Notes: a model not told the origin generated them from the sequence alone. A stretch of 64,000 nt of DNA from Liolophura sinensis (GCF_032854445.1 NC_088301.1:31463830-31527829); one strand, 5' to 3'. Numbered from the stretch's first letter, positions 11,801 through 24,947 are shown. Program-made: numbers and translations.

Positions 11801-14800
11801 TTTAATGTGGCCAAATAATGTGACAGTAAACTTTTCTGTAAATCTTCAACCTTTGTTACCTCTATAGTGCTTTTTCCATTTGAATTTTGCACACAGTTAT
11901 TATGAAAGTGATGCTAAAATGATTTATTTGTGTCACTGAATATGCAAGCTTCATAAAACTGTGCATGGTATTTACCTAAACCCCATAATTCTATCAGAAT
12001 GTTCCAAAATATTGGTTTGCAGAGTTTAATTAAGCTGTACTATTTGGCACAGTATTTTGTCTGTAATATATTCTTTTATAGTTCTAGAAGGTATTGTGTA
12101 CATGTTTCTTTCTTCTTTCCAGGCCCAGCAGACAAGCGAGAACTTTATGAGGTGAGCTTTATGTCAACGTGTTTGTCCTTCACACAAGATTTGTCATTTG
12201 ATCATGGGGATATACATGCTTTGGAATGTATACAGTTTGCTTGTACAAATATGGGCATGATTGGAGAGCGGTTGAATGGGCTTGAATCTACAGAGGTCAC
12301 ACAAAATTAAGTTTATGGGAAGGATAGTACTGTACAAGTATATATGTCATTTCCCATTTTTTGTGTGTCAGAGTTGTGTATAATCTGTAATATTTTTCTG
12401 GAGTAATCCACCAAATAAGCTTACACATACACACTGTATACATTATACATAATTTATACATAAATTTTACTCTGCAGTATTAACTTCTCTTGTGTAGGCA
12501 TGGTAACCTACGCACATGAACATGCATGTCTTTAAAACATTACCATCAGAATTATTGGGTGTTTTCATTTTTGTAAATTACCAGAATTGTTAGTTCCATG
12601 GTTACTCAGTTACCCAGTATGAGGATTATTAACACCGTAATTTGCATATCCTCTTACTGAGTAACCCTGCAACAAATTTGTTCTGCAATGACTCATCAAT
12701 TCAGTGCAGAAGACCGATGTATTGGCCATTCGCTTCAGGGATGTGAGTAGTGTTGGCCCCCAACAAAGGGAGATAACTTACTCAGCAGACACATTTGACA
12801 TCGTCTGCAGGATTCAAGAATGTATCTGTACCCCACGTGACTGTTGTTGTCCCGTGTAAAGTGGAATATTGTGTCTGATGCTATCTAAAAAGATTTCTTA
12901 AGCATAAGAAGAGCTGTTCAAACTGGTTGTCTATGTTGATGTTTTTTTTCTTGTCTCCCATGTCATGTGTGTCAGTTGTAAATATGCATGTTTTTTCTGT
13001 TCAAAGGAGGTGAAGCTGTTTCGCACTGCTCGAGAAAGAGAAAAGTAAGTGTTTGATACATTGTGTATGTGTTATCATTTATTTCTAATTCGATATCATT
13101 TTCTGAAGTTTTCTAAATTTAGGTACATGTTCAGACGGCCATTGTACACCACAGGACAAATGAATTCTAGGATAATTGAATTCTAGGATATTGACAATAA
13201 AGTGTACTGAATGAGAGATCAGTAAGTTAGTGAAATTTTAAGCCTTTTCACTCTTCAGTTTTCAGGCATTAATTTTAAAGTAACTTCAGCTGACTCAAAA
13301 ATTTTTTTCACAGAAATGGAATTTTGTTGGTTTTTATTTGCAAATAACCTTTTGTGATGAAGCCAAGATGTGAGTGTAACTTTAATATGTCCTGTATTTG
13401 CTTGTTCTTTTCTTTCAGGTATGATAACATGGCTGATCTATATGCAGTAATCAACACCCTTCAGAGCTTGGAAAAGGCCTATATTAAGGATGCTGTTCAC
13501 CCTAAAGAGTAAGTCTCCTGTATAGTAATGCAGTAACTTCTTTATAACACATTTGGCATGTCTCAGTCCCACTGATGTTTTCAGTGTAAAGAATTGTCAT
13601 TTAGCCTCTGTCCTCTGTCCTGTCTCTGTCCTGTTCTAGGGAGAAGGAGGGTGGTGTAGAGGGTAATAGGAGGTATGGTGAGGACAGTGAGCAGGTGGAA
13701 TTAATAATTAGAGAGATTAAGCCAAGAATAATTTATGGTCCTGATCTGGAACTGCCTGGCATGTACTCAGTTAATGTAACAATTTTAGAAATTCTCCACA
13801 GTGGAAGTGTGATAATGGTTAATAAAATAATTATTTTTGACATTATTGTTCCGTTAAACTTCCCTTACTGAGAAGTAAGTAAAGAACACATGGCTGACGA
13901 TGTGGATAGAGTGAGTGATGTGAATTCTTAGAGGTCTTTTCTTGACTCCTGTATTTATAAACACCCTGCTTCCAGCTGAAAGAGGCACTGCCATGATGAT
14001 GACCGGCCCCAATAGCGCAGTTGGTAGAGCATCCATTTTGGGAGGTGGTAGATCCAGAGTCAGTCCTGGGTAGAGTCACACCTAAGATCTTAAAAGAGGA
14101 AGTTGTAACTTCCTCACTTGGCGTTCAAGCATGAAGGGGATAGTGCAATGACTGGTTGACCCGTATCAGTATAATGGATTGAGGCGAGGCTTACTTGCCT
14201 TCGGTAAGGCGTCTCAGTGAAGCAGGACTAGAAAAGAGAGATCCATCCTGCAACAAGGAAGCACATTACATGCACTCTAAGGACCCTTTCGTCGTCATAT
14301 CACTGAAAAATTGTTAAGTACAACATTAAACCCCAAGCACTCACTCACTCACTGCCATGAGTAAAGGAAAAAAGCGCTTACAAGTATTTACTCTTACAAG
14401 TGAAGTTATTCACCAAGACTAGGTATTGTAATGGGGTAAGCAAATCTCCTAAATTGTCATGCTTCATGATGTGCCCCCACAGGTATACTGCAGCTTGCTC
14501 CAAACTGCTGGTCCAGTATAAGGCTGCGTTTAAACAGGTGCAGAGCGATTTCCCAACACTGGAATCATTCATGAAAAAATACAGAGTAAGTTCAGTTCTA
14601 ACCTCTCTGTGTTTTAAGACCACTGTTGATAAATGTCTTTGTCAGGCTCATCCTAATTGAACAAGTGTTAAATGAAGTCATGGCATTGTCTGAATAAAAC
14701 AAATCAGGTATAGAAATTTTTTAAATTTTGTAAATGATCGATGAGACTTTCAGTCAAAAGAGTTCACAAAGTATTGTGTATCAAGTTCCCATATGTGACT

Positions 14801-17800
14801 GGTGCTGGAAATATTCTGACAGAGCCTGATATACATCTGACCTCCATCATTTAAATCAAAAATTTAACTGGGCCAATTTTTGGACCAATATGTAAGGGAA
14901 GATAACTGGTGATCAACAAAACTAACCAGGACACTGTTTCTTGACCAGTAAAGCGGAGATAGCTGGTGGCATATTTGTTAAATGTTTACCTCCATGTCAT
15001 GAAAAGTAGTGTTCTAATTACAGCTTGATTGTCCTGCTGCGGTGGAGAGAATCAAAGAAGACCGACCAATTACGATCAAGGACGACAAGGGAAATACAAG
15101 CAAATGTATTGCAGATATTGTTTCGGTGAGCTTTTATGATATTTAAAGTGCCTGCATAAAGCAGTGAAATAGGTATCTTTTCAGTTAAAGGACAACAAGG
15201 AAAGTATAGGGGATGTACTGCAGATATTGTGTCGGTAAAGTTTTATGATATTTTAAGTGCCTGTATAAAGGAGGAAAGAAGGTGTCGTTGATGAGGGAAA
15301 TACATGCAGATAAATTACAGATATTGTTTCTTCATTCTTCATGTGTGTTGACCTGTAATGAGTGCTGACTACTCTTACTCTATTTGCTAGGACAGGCAGT
15401 TCATTCCCATTATCCCAGTCTCAATCAAGGAATAACCCTCCTCCACTGTTCTTGACATTGGTGGCAATAGGTCTTAAGGGCATCACAAGTGATACAATAT
15501 AGGTCAAATAATCTAGACTGTGGTAAAGCATGAATTAAGTGAGTAAATTATAAATCAAAAAACATAGAAATCATGAACACATAAATCAACTGATTGGGTC
15601 ACACCAAAGACTTTAAAAATGGTACTAGTTGCTGACTTGCTTGGCCCTCTGCACTGAGAGGTTAGGAGAAACAGGACTGGTTGGTTCAGTGTCAGTATAA
15701 TGTGACTGGGTGGGGTGTCATGTCTGGTGTCTTCATTATGATACTTCGGTGGCAGCAGCACTGTGGCAGCATGGACTCGCCCTGACACAAGAAAGACAAT
15801 ATATTTACATACACCTAATGACTCCTTATCGTCATACGACTCAAACAATAAACGTAGTACCCTAAGCATACATACACACAGAAATCAACTATTAAATCAG
15901 GGTAACAGGCTAGCTGCTAATGTAATTTTTTATCAGATTATCAACTGCCTGTTTTTTGTAGAGGAATGTAGATTTACATGTACTTTGCCACCATTTAGAT
16001 ATAAGTGTGCACAGAGTACAGAATTAGTTGTGTTTTGTATTTATTATGAAATTTTTGTTTCTTTCAGTTGTTTATTACAATAATGGATAAGCTTCGTCTG
16101 GACATCAGAGCCATGGATGAGGTAAGTCATGAGTAGTTCACATTCAGCAAAATCAGCTGAAATTATTCCATATGTGTATTTATGTACTCTAGTTTTTGGA
16201 GAATTCCTTTCTTTATTTTATAACACTGGTAACAATATTGATACGAAAAGACCAGTTGTTAAAGCACATTTTTAGATTTATTTATTTATTTATTTGATTG
16301 GCGTTTTACGCCTTACTCAAGAATATTTCACTTATACGACGGCGGATAGCATTATGGTAGGAGGAAACTGGGAAGAGCCCAGGGAAAACCCACAACTATC
16401 TGCAGGTTGCTAGTAGACCTTCCCAAGTACGGACGGAGAGGAAGCCAGCATGAGCTGGACTTGAACTCACAGTGACCACATTGGTGAGACACATTTTTAG
16501 AGGCATATAATGTCTTGAAGTTTTACTTTCAGTGCTGAAACCCATAGTTTCCTCACAGGATATAATACTACCTTCTAAACAAAACGCCCTCCTAAAATGA
16601 GTAGAACTCTTCTGGTGGGACAGTATTGAAAAGTATTTATGGTCATTCGTGCCTGTAGTGCACATTTATTTGAGTACACTTCCGTTGTTTTCACTGCACT
16701 GTTGTTTATATTATGCAGATTCAGCCTGACTTGAGAGAACTAACAGAGACAATGAGTAGACTGAGCATGCTTCCTGCCGACTTTGAGGGCAAGTCCAAAG
16801 TCAGGAGTTGGTAAGTTAGATAGGGTCTGGACTAAACAATAATTCAACTGAGCGTGCTTCCTTTTAAATTTTATGGGCAGATGTAAAGTCAGGAGTTGGT
16901 AAGTTAGATAGGGTCTGGACTAAACAATAATTCAACTGAGCGTGCTTCCTTTTAAATTTTATGGGCAGATGTAAAGCCAGGAGTTGGTAAGTTAGATAGG
17001 GTCTGGACTAAACAATAACTCAACTGAGCATGCTTCCTTTTAAATTTTATGGGCAGATATAAAGTCAGGAGTTGGTAAGTTAGATAGGGTCTGGACTAAA
17101 CAATAATTCAACTGAGCATGCTTCCTTTTAAATTTTATGGGCAAGTCCAAAGTCAGGAGTTGGTAAGTTAGATAGGGTCTGGACTAAACAAAAATTCAAG
17201 TGAGCGTGCTTCCTTTTAAATTTTATGGGCAGATATAAAGTCAGGAGTTGGTAAGTTAGATAGGGTCTGCACTAAACAATAATTCAACTGAGCATGCTTC
17301 CTTTTAAATTTTATGGGCAGATATAAAGTCAGGAGTTGGTAAGTTAGATAGGGTCTGCACTAAACAATAATTCAACTGAGCATGCTTCCTTTTAAATTTT
17401 ATGGGCAAGTCCAAAGTCAGGAGTTGGTAAGTTAGATAGGGTCTGCACTAAACAATAATTCAACTGAGCATGCTTCCTTTTAAATTGTATGGGCAGATAT
17501 AAAGTCAGGAGTTGGTAAGTTAGATAGGGTCTGGACTAAACAATAATTCAAGTGAGCGTGCTTCCTTTTAAATTTTATGGGCAGATATAAAGTCAGGAGT
17601 GGGTAAGTTAGATGGGGCCTGGACTAAACAATAATTCAACTGAGCATGCTTCCTTTTAAATTGTATGGGCAGATATAAAGTCAGGAGTTGGTAAGTTAGA
17701 TAGGGTCTGCACTAAACAATAACTCAACTGAGCATGCTTCCTGCCGACTTTGACGGGAAATCCAAAGTCAGGAGTTGGTAAGTTAGATAGGGTCTGCACT

Positions 17801-18121
17801 AAAGCAGGCATCAACTGAACATGTTTCCTGCTGACTTCACAAGTGAAATTTTTTTAGAGTACAGTGTAAAACGTCAATCAGTTAAAAAATAGATGAGCAT
17901 CAGTGCAAATCAATACTTGGTCTGTTCTCTGATGCTGAAAACCAAGCAAGGAAACATCTGAAATTTGAATATGAACTTATATTTTGCTTTTCTACAGGTT
18001 GGATACTTTAAGTGCCATGCAGGCATCAGAAGAGTTGAATGACACTCAAGTGAGGCAGATGCTGTTTGACCTGGAATCTTCATATAACTCATTTAACAGA
18101 GTGCTACATGATTCATCATGA
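8834..18121 (+). CDS. VPS28: VPS28, ESCRT-I subunit, complete, 9 exons
   Basis: Exons: 8834-8870, 12123-12151, 13007-13044, 13419-13508, 14483-14585, 15024-15125, 16068-16121, 16719-16810, 17998-18121. All have GT-AG borders and consistent phases, and the total is 222 aa (human 221). The protein aligns with VPS28 throughout: [78 protein letters not shown], and [17 protein letters not shown] at the C-terminus. Residues of about 13-120 form the core-binding N-terminal domain. About 130-222 form the four-helix bundle that recruits ESCRT-II. VPS28 with TSG101, VPS37 and MVB12 sorts ubiquitinated cargo into multivesicular endosomes. Tandem arrays occupy the donor sides of exons 6 and 8 and begin at the stop codon. 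The C-terminus ends HDSS rather than the vertebrate HA, because the array unit supplies the last codons. Confidence 0.97.
8871..12122 (+). other. VPS28 intron 1 (3.25 kb)
   Basis: Non-coding. It holds one truncated SINE (about 10.2 kb), a small TGAATTAGATGTTGCA triplication near 9.2 kb, and no internal gene that I recognise. The donor is G|GTAATT and the acceptor is TTTCCAG. Confidence 0.8.
10200..10345 (-). mobile_element. SINE family A, 5'-truncated
   Basis: In plus orientation it reads the reverse of the element: a TTTATTTATTTATTTCATTG tail, then ATGCCGTACTCAAGAATATT, CACTTATACGACTGCGGCC, AGCATCATGGTGGGAGG and the ACCCATGACCATCCGCAGG body. It stops before the tRNA-like head. Confidence 0.85.
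13997..14349 (+). mobile_element. SINE family B, full length with target-site duplication
   Basis: The head CCGGCCCCAATAGCGCAG and TTGGTAGAGCATCC is tRNA-derived. The body includes CTTGCCTTCGGTAAGGCGTC. The tail is TTAAACCCCAAGCACTCAC with repeated ACTC. The direct repeat CACTGCCATGA flanks it at 13986-13996 and 14350-14360. It lies in VPS28 intron 4, sense to the gene. Other copies lie at 47.4 kb and 57.1 kb. Confidence 0.9.
15073..15335 (+). repeat. Degenerate ~110-bp tandem duplication of VPS28 exon 6 end plus donor
   Basis: The last ~50 bases of exon 6 plus the start of intron 6 recur about 110 bp later (AAGGACAACAAGGAAAG, then GCAGATATTGTGTCGGTAAA and TTTTATGATATTTTAAGTGCC). They recur again as a shorter third piece ending ACAGATATTGTTTC. 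The copies have diverged, so this is an older event than the other arrays. Confidence 0.8.
15600..15870 (+). mobile_element. Degraded SINE family C
   Basis: It shares CACTGAGAGG, AACAGGACTGG, GTCAGTATAATGTGACTG, GGTGTCTTCA and GGCAGCATGGACTCG with the better copy near 46.2-46.4 kb. The head is lost. It lies in VPS28 intron 6. Confidence 0.6.
16277..16489 (-). mobile_element. SINE family A, 5'-truncated, with 12-bp target-site duplication
   Basis: CACATTTTTAGA occurs at 16265-16276 and 16490-16501, exactly at the ends of the element. The copy runs from the TTTATTTATTTATTTGATTG tail to ATTGGTGAGA and lacks the tRNA-like head, which fits a 5'-truncated retroinsertion. It lies in VPS28 intron 7, antisense to the gene. 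Confidence 0.9.
16793..17812 (+). repeat. 88-bp minisatellite carrying VPS28 exon 8 end and its 5' splice site
   Basis: About 12 copies with an 88-bp period. Each contains AAAGTCAGGAGTTG|GTAAGT, which is the last exon 8 codons plus the donor, followed by TAGATAGGGTCTGGACTAAA. The true donor is at 16811. Copies follow at 16899, 16987, 17075 and so on to about 17778. The last copy again carries the longer exonic stretch GCATGCTTCCTGCCGACTTT, so exon-like sequence bounds the array at both ends. Confidence 0.95.
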
Positions 18122-20245
18122 GACGTCTACAGGGTTCATCATGAGATATCTACATGGTTCATCCTTGGATGTCTACAGGGTTCATCATGAGATGTCTACA
18201 GGGTTCATCATGAGATGTCTACATGGTTCATCATGAGATGTCTACATGGTTCATCCTGGGATGTCTACAAGGTTCATCATGAGATGTCTACATGGTTCAT
18301 CATGAGATGTCTACATGGTTCATCCTGGGATGTCTACAAGGTTCATCATGAGACGTCTACATGATTCATCATGAGATGTCTACATGGTTTATCATGAGAT
18401 GTCTATATGGTTTATCATGAGATGTCTACAGGGTTCATCATGAGATGTCTACATGGTTCATCATGAGATGTCTACATGGTTCATCATGAGATGTCTACAT
18501 GGTTCATCATGAGATGTCTATATGGTTTATCATGAGATGTCTACAGGGTTCATCATGAGATGTCTACAGGGTTCATCATGAGATGTCTATATGGTTTATC
18601 ATGAGATGTCTACAGGGTTCATCATGAGATGTCTACATGGTTCATCATGAGATGTCTACATGGTTCATCATGAGATGTCTACATGGTTCATCCTGGGATG
18701 TCTACAAGGTTCATCATGAGATGTCTACATGGTTCATCATGAGATGTCTACATGGTTCATCCTGGGATGTCTACAAGGTTCATCATGAGACGTCTACATG
18801 ATTCATCATGAGATGTCTACATGGTTTATCATGAGATGTCTATATGGTTTATCATGAGATGTCTACAGGGTTCATCCTGAGATGTCTACATGGTTCATCA
18901 TGAGATGTCTACATGGTTCATCATGAGATGTCTATATGGTTTATCATGAGATGTCTACACGGTTCATCATGAGACGTCTACATGGTTCATCATGAGATGT
19001 CTATATGGTTTATCATGAGATGTCTACAGGGTTCATCATGAGATGTCTACATGGTTCATCATGAGAGGTCTACAGGGTTCATCATGAGATGTCTACAGGG
19101 TTCATCATGAGATGTCTACAGGGTTCATCATGAGATGTCTACATGGTTCATCCTGGGATGTCTACAAGGTTCATCATGAGACGTCTACATGATTCTTCAT
19201 GAGATGTCTACATGGTTTATCATGAGATGTTTACATGGTTCATCATGAGACGTGTACATGGTTCATCATGACACATCTACATGGTTCATCATGAGACATC
19301 TACGGGTTTATCATGAGACGTCTACATGGTTCATCATGAGACGGCTACATGGTTCATCATGAGACGTCTACATGATTCATCATGAGACGTCTACATGATT
19401 TATCATGAGACATCCACAGGGTTCATCATGAGACATCTACATGGTTCATCTTGAGACGTCTACATGGTTCATCCTGAGATGTCTGCATGGTTCATCATGA
19501 GACGTTTACATGGTTTATCATCAGAGGTCTACATGGTTCATCCTGGGATGTCTACAAGGTTCATCATGAGACGTCTACATGGTTCGTCATGAGATGTCTA
19601 CATGGTTCGTAATGAGATATCTACATGGTTCATCATGAGAGGTCTACATGGTTCATCATGAGATGTCTGCATGATTCATCATGAGAAGTCTACATGGTTC
19701 ATCATGAGAGGTCTACATGGTTCTTCATGAGAGGTCTACATGGTTCATCATGAGATGTATACATGATTCATCATGAGAAGTCTACATGATTCATCATGAG
19801 AAGTCTACATGGTTCATCATGAGAGGTCTACATGGTTCATCATGAGAGGTCTACATGGTTCACCATGAGATGTATACATGATTCATCATGAGAAGTCTAC
19901 ATGGTTCATCATGGGAGGTCTACATGGTTCATCATGAGATGTCTAAATGGTTTATCATGAGATGTTTACATGGTTCCTCATGAGACGTGTACATGGTTCA
20001 TCATGACACATCTACATGGTTCATCATGAGACATCTACGTGGTTTATCATGAGACAGCTACATGGTTCATCATGAGATTACATGGTTCATCATGAGACAT
20101 CTACATGGTTTGTCATGAGACGTCTACATGGTTCATCATGAGACGTTTACGTGATTCATCATGAGAGGTCTACATGGTTCATCATGAGGCATCTACATGG
20201 TTTGTCATGAGACGTCTACGTGGTTCTTCATGAGACTTCTTGTTA
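18103..20245 (+). repeat. 23-bp minisatellite starting on the VPS28 stop codon (~93 copies)
   Basis: The unit is like TTCATCATGAGATGTCTACA plus TGG. The first unit contains the last codons of VPS28 and its TGA (18119-18121). The array then runs about 2.1 kb through the presumed 3' UTR. Variant units (GATGT, GACGT, GAGGT, CCTGGGATGT) recur in blocks, showing later segmental duplications inside the array. Confidence 0.95.
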
Positions 20246-21579
20246 CACAGTCAAAGTACGTGTGTGCAAAGTGTTACGATGTTGCCATGTGCAAAGGAAG
20301 AGTAGAAAACTAAAAAATGTTTCAGCTGTAAACTTGTGGACACATGTTTGCACAGAGCTTCTGCACACCCAAAACCTTTGCAATTTAAAGAAGATAAATT
20401 ATATCAAAGGTTTCTGGTAACAGTGTTGCAAATGTGTGCATGTCCATGAAAACACAGCTTAATTTGGATTGCTCTCTTAAATTATAACCAGTCAACAAGG
20501 ATGATTGACTGTCAACTGATTGTCAATGCAGGTGTGTTTGATTGGAAAATTGTTTATACATGTGTATATTCACATATGAATTTTTTGTGCTGTGCGAAAT
20601 GCTTGGAAAAGCTTAGTGTCATTGTGGCTTTGATTTGATTCCCACTCTTGTCTGTCCATGTATGACACACTCATAACTCTGGTGGTGTTCTGACAGCATA
20701 TGTCTTGAAGAGAGATGAATTTGATGTGTGTAATATTGATATTATTTTCTCAGCACTTAGCAATTCTAAAGTGTCTCACTGAATGGAAGTGTCTCATTTC
20801 CTACAGCTGTAATTTGAATATATCCAGGTGTGTTTCCTGCAACCTCCTGTCGATTGTATGCAGATATCATTTTTTATGCAGATAAGCAGTGGCATTCCAT
20901 GCATGTTATATTTGTTTCACGCAGCCTGTGCACGTTAAATTCTCTGTGCCATTCATGTTACCCACAAACTTATCTGTGGGGAGACTCTGTTTACCTCCTT
21001 GTGTAAATGTATTAATAGTGAACAATCATTAATACTTTAATACAAGTATTAAAGTGTGGTATTAAACAACAATTAAATAAATGTATAGTTTAACCGAAAA
21101 AAAGACTGAACTCAAACTCAAATGTGACTAACATTAGGATAGAAGTCATTCCTAAATAATTTGCTGAGATGTACTGTGGACCTATGAAGTCTAAAATGCT
21201 GTTTTGTTTAAATCAATTAAATCTTGGAGTGTGGCACAAATTATCAGGGGGTAATTTCTGATGATGTATGTATTGTGTATGCTTGGATTTTGAAACCTTT
21301 GTTTTGTTTGAAGTATTTATCCCTCAGGGCTGGGGGGGGGGGGGGAGGGCGGGATAGCGGGGTGGGAAGGGGCATGTCTGGTTCAGTATGCACTCTTACT
21401 GCACAAGCCACTTCCTATATTTTCTTGTCTCATATGAAAATCATTTTCTGCTTTATTATTATTACATTATTTGTCAATAATATACATAATGGTTCATGTC
21501 ACTGTACAGACCTTGCATATAAATGCATAAAATGTCCTTCACATGTACATAATGAGTTGATGTAGTCCATGTTGTACAT
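20246..21579 (+). other. VPS28 downstream flank, no further gene seen
   Basis: AT-rich sequence without a recognisable exon. An AATAAA at 21076-21081 is a candidate polyadenylation signal. If it is used, the VPS28 3' UTR would be about 3 kb and would include the 23-bp array. A 14-G run lies at 21332-21345. Confidence 0.4.
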
Positions 21580-22195
21580 GTATGAAGTCTATAGCTCTGT
21601 AGTGTACAAAGTCATATTCTCTTTCCATTGCTGTCTAAAACCTTTTATTGTATGAAACTCTGTTTAGTTGACCCTCTTCTGTATGAAGTCTATAGCTCTG
21701 TAGTGTACAAAGTTATATTCTCTTTCCATTGCTGTCTAAAACCTTTTATTGTATGAAACTCTGTTTAGTTGACCCTCTTCTGTATGAAGTCTATAGCTCT
21801 GTAGTGTACAAAGTTATATTCTCTTTCTATTGCTGTCTAAAACCTTTTATTGTATGAAACTCTGTTTAGTTGACCCTCTTCTGTATGAAGTCTATAGCTC
21901 TGTAGTGTACAAAGTTATATTCTCTTTCTATTGCTGTCTAAAACCTTTTATTGTATGAAACTTTTTAGTTGACCCTCTCCTGTGCGAAGTCTATAGCTCT
22001 GTAGTGTACAGTTATATTATCTTTCTATTGCTGTCTAAAAACATTTATTGTATGAAATTCTGTTTAAATAACCCTCTCCTGTATGAAGTCTATAGCTCTG
22101 TAGTGTACAAAGTTATATTCTCTTTCCAATGAAGTCTAAAACTTTTTATTGTATGAAACGCTGTATAGTTACCCATCACATGCATGAAGTCATGT
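21580..22195. repeat. Tandem array, ~101-bp unit, 6 copies
   Basis: Units begin TATGAAGTCTATAGCTCTGT and end ...TAGTTGACCCTC. Starts are at 21580, 21681, 21782, 21883, about 21982 and 22081. The first four are almost identical and the last two have diverged. Confidence 0.9.
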
Positions 22196-22763
22196 TGTCC
22201 ACCTTTATAATATAAAGCTTTATAGTGAAACCTTTCTTCCCCTTTTTGCCTTTCACTTGATTTTTTTTTATATTTTTATTATTATTATTATTATTTAAGG
22301 AATGGGGGTATAATGTATGCACATGCACGCAAGTATAAATCTGTGAGTTATGTGCTGACGAAGTGACTGATAACAGAATGTAGAACCTGACAAATGAAGC
22401 TTTTCGAGGACTACATTAGGGATGTACAGTACTGTTTTAAGGCTCACTTGTAATATAGTAAACACTTCATAATAACTTAATGTGTATTGGTGTGATTATC
22501 TTTGTCATCATTGTAGATGGTGTACAAATGGTATTGTACAAAGAGTTGTTCAGTAAAGAAAACATTTTCAGTAAAAAAAAATATGTTCTGTTTATTTACA
22601 GTTCGATTTATTTATTTTTTAGAATATTTCCAACCGAGTTAAATGCTTTTAAAACCTCAGATCCTGTGGTGGTCTGTGTTGACCAAGAGTTTATCAGTAA
22701 CGTCACCTCCATATATTTCTTGCTTGTTCGTTCGATAGGTCGTTTCAGTGTCCATTCAGCGAA

Positions 22764-23045
22764 GGCATTCATATCTCTACATGTATATACATTCAGAATG
22801 ATGAAATCTCCATTCGGCGAATGCATTCATATCTCTACATGTATATGCATTTAGAATGATGAAATCTCCATTTGGCGAATGCATTCATATCTCTACATGT
22901 ATATGCATTTAGAATGATGAAATCTCCATTCGGCGAATGCATTCATATCTCTTCATGTATATGCATTTAGAACGATGAAATCTCCAGTCCGTTAATACAT
23001 TCATATCTCTACATGTATATGCATTTAGAACGATGAAATCTAGTA
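22764..23045. repeat. Tandem array, ~58-bp unit, 5 copies
   Basis: Units contain GCATTCATATCTCTACATGT, ATATGCATTTAGAATGATG and AAATCTCCATTCGGCGAAT. Spacing is about 58 bp. Confidence 0.85.
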
Positions 23046-24947
23046 GTCCGTGTTTGGGGAGTGGCAAAAACCAGTTGTGGTGTCAGTGTGGTCAGAAAAG
23101 GCCACCGTAGAATACAAAATTTCAAATGCATTTTACTGGTTTGAAAAAAAATTCTAAAAAATAAATTCAAGTATTTTTGTTGACAGTGTTTATTGGTCTT
23201 TCATCTGACAAGTACTTCACGTTAGTTTTTTTATTTGGCTTTCAATCAGTGGATCGTACTAGAGATGGGCTTGAACCCATTGCCTGAGAGCATTTTCTTG
23301 ATTTCGCTGCCTCCAGTTGCTCTCTTAGGTGGTCGTGAATGAAGTGTGTTGCCTTTTTCCAATGTCAGACGTGGACGAGTTTACTAAATATGGGTGGGTT
23401 ACTCCGGGCATTTCTATTTCCTTCACTTATAAAACTGGCTCCCATCTAAGAAGAGGCTATGGCGTTATACACCAATAAAATAAGGACCCCTTCAGGGGAC
23501 ATCATGCTCATCTGTTGGCTAGTTTATAGTTGTTGTCACTACCCTCCCCATATCTAATACAAGGAGATATGGCGATCAGCAAGTCTGTCTGTTCGGCCGC
23601 AGTTCAATGTAAGCCCTTCCCGGATTCTTCAACCCGTAAATCTGGCGGACAAATGTAATAGTGAACTGGACATCTTGAGCCCTGGTATGACGTGAACAAT
23701 CACTGAAATAAATAATGCATCCTAAAGTCAAATTTTGGTTCAAATCCCCTTTTTGCCACCTTTTCCATTGTCGTTTCGCCAACTTCAATTGTCTACTTAA
23801 AACAAAAGGATTTCAAACTGGAATATAACCTCCTGTACACAGCCTCGTGGTTTAGTTTCGTGACACTTTCGTGATTCAACCGTCGAGTTCAAGTTTATCT
23901 CATTTTGTTTTCTGAGCGGCAATACTGTCGATAGTGCTCTCTTTGTTTAGCCTTTCATGAAGTTCGTCAGTTTAATTTACCAAAAATCATAACAACTGCC
24001 GTCATCATATAAACGAAAACTCATTGGTATTGTTATCAAATTAGTCAATCAGGTTTGTTTCCATTATGAAGTCGGTTTAAGTCTCGTGTCTAATTCTTTG
24101 GTGAATTTGTTCACTAATTTTATATGCAATGTATATGCCTTCATTACATTTTTTGGCGGTCATGTAACGGATCTTGACACCAAATCGCATACAACAGAAC
24201 TACAACAGATCAGTCTGCATGGTGCCAATTTTCTGTTATGAACAACATTTCTTCACAAGCTCTTCGGTTAAAACGATTTTTGGAATCGTATGCATATAAT
24301 CAGGTTTCCAGAAAAAAAAACTGCTTTCTTAACACGTTAGAATAGAATGTGGAAATTTAGCATCGTTGATTTCCAAGGTTTAACTCCACTGATGTATACA
24401 TATATGTGAAGAGATGAATGTGACGTGGTATCCTCGATGATAACAGCTACTCTCTGCTGAGGACTGATTGCTTGATGGAACGAAAATAAAGAATTGCTTC
24501 TCGTACACCCATTTTAAGCCAAACTAAGGTAGTATATGCAAACTTGGCAGGTTTAATTGTGGAATTCCTCATACCTACCCATAAAGGACAATTGTTCAGT
24601 ACAGGCTACAAAGTGAACGTCTATGAAAAGTTGGACTGACCATCCTTTTTTTTTTAATAACTTCAAGGATATTGTCTAAATTATAACATACCGGGAACAT
24701 CAACCTAGATTCCGCTATTCGGGTCTGTAACTTGCTTTTAGCTTATATGATCAAATTTATTACTTTATAGTCTGTAGATCTTATTGCCTTTCCAAGGTTT
24801 TGGATGAATGTCGCAATGTCATCCTCATGGCAACGCTTCTCCTGCATAGTGGAGGTCAAAATCACACAGACCCAGGTCTAGGTCATGATGGATGCCAGAG
24901 TTTCTTTTATTTCTCTTCAGGTAGTTTTTATCTGCTATGAAACCTAT

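Noticed and set aside
11999-12310. 103-codon plus-strand frame
   Set aside because: It only runs through VPS28 exon 2 (12123-12151) and its flanking introns. The exon itself is in the VPS28 entry.
21224-21565. 113-codon open frame with a glycine run
   Set aside because: The glycines come from a G homopolymer. There is no similarity to any family, and it lies between VPS28 and repeats.
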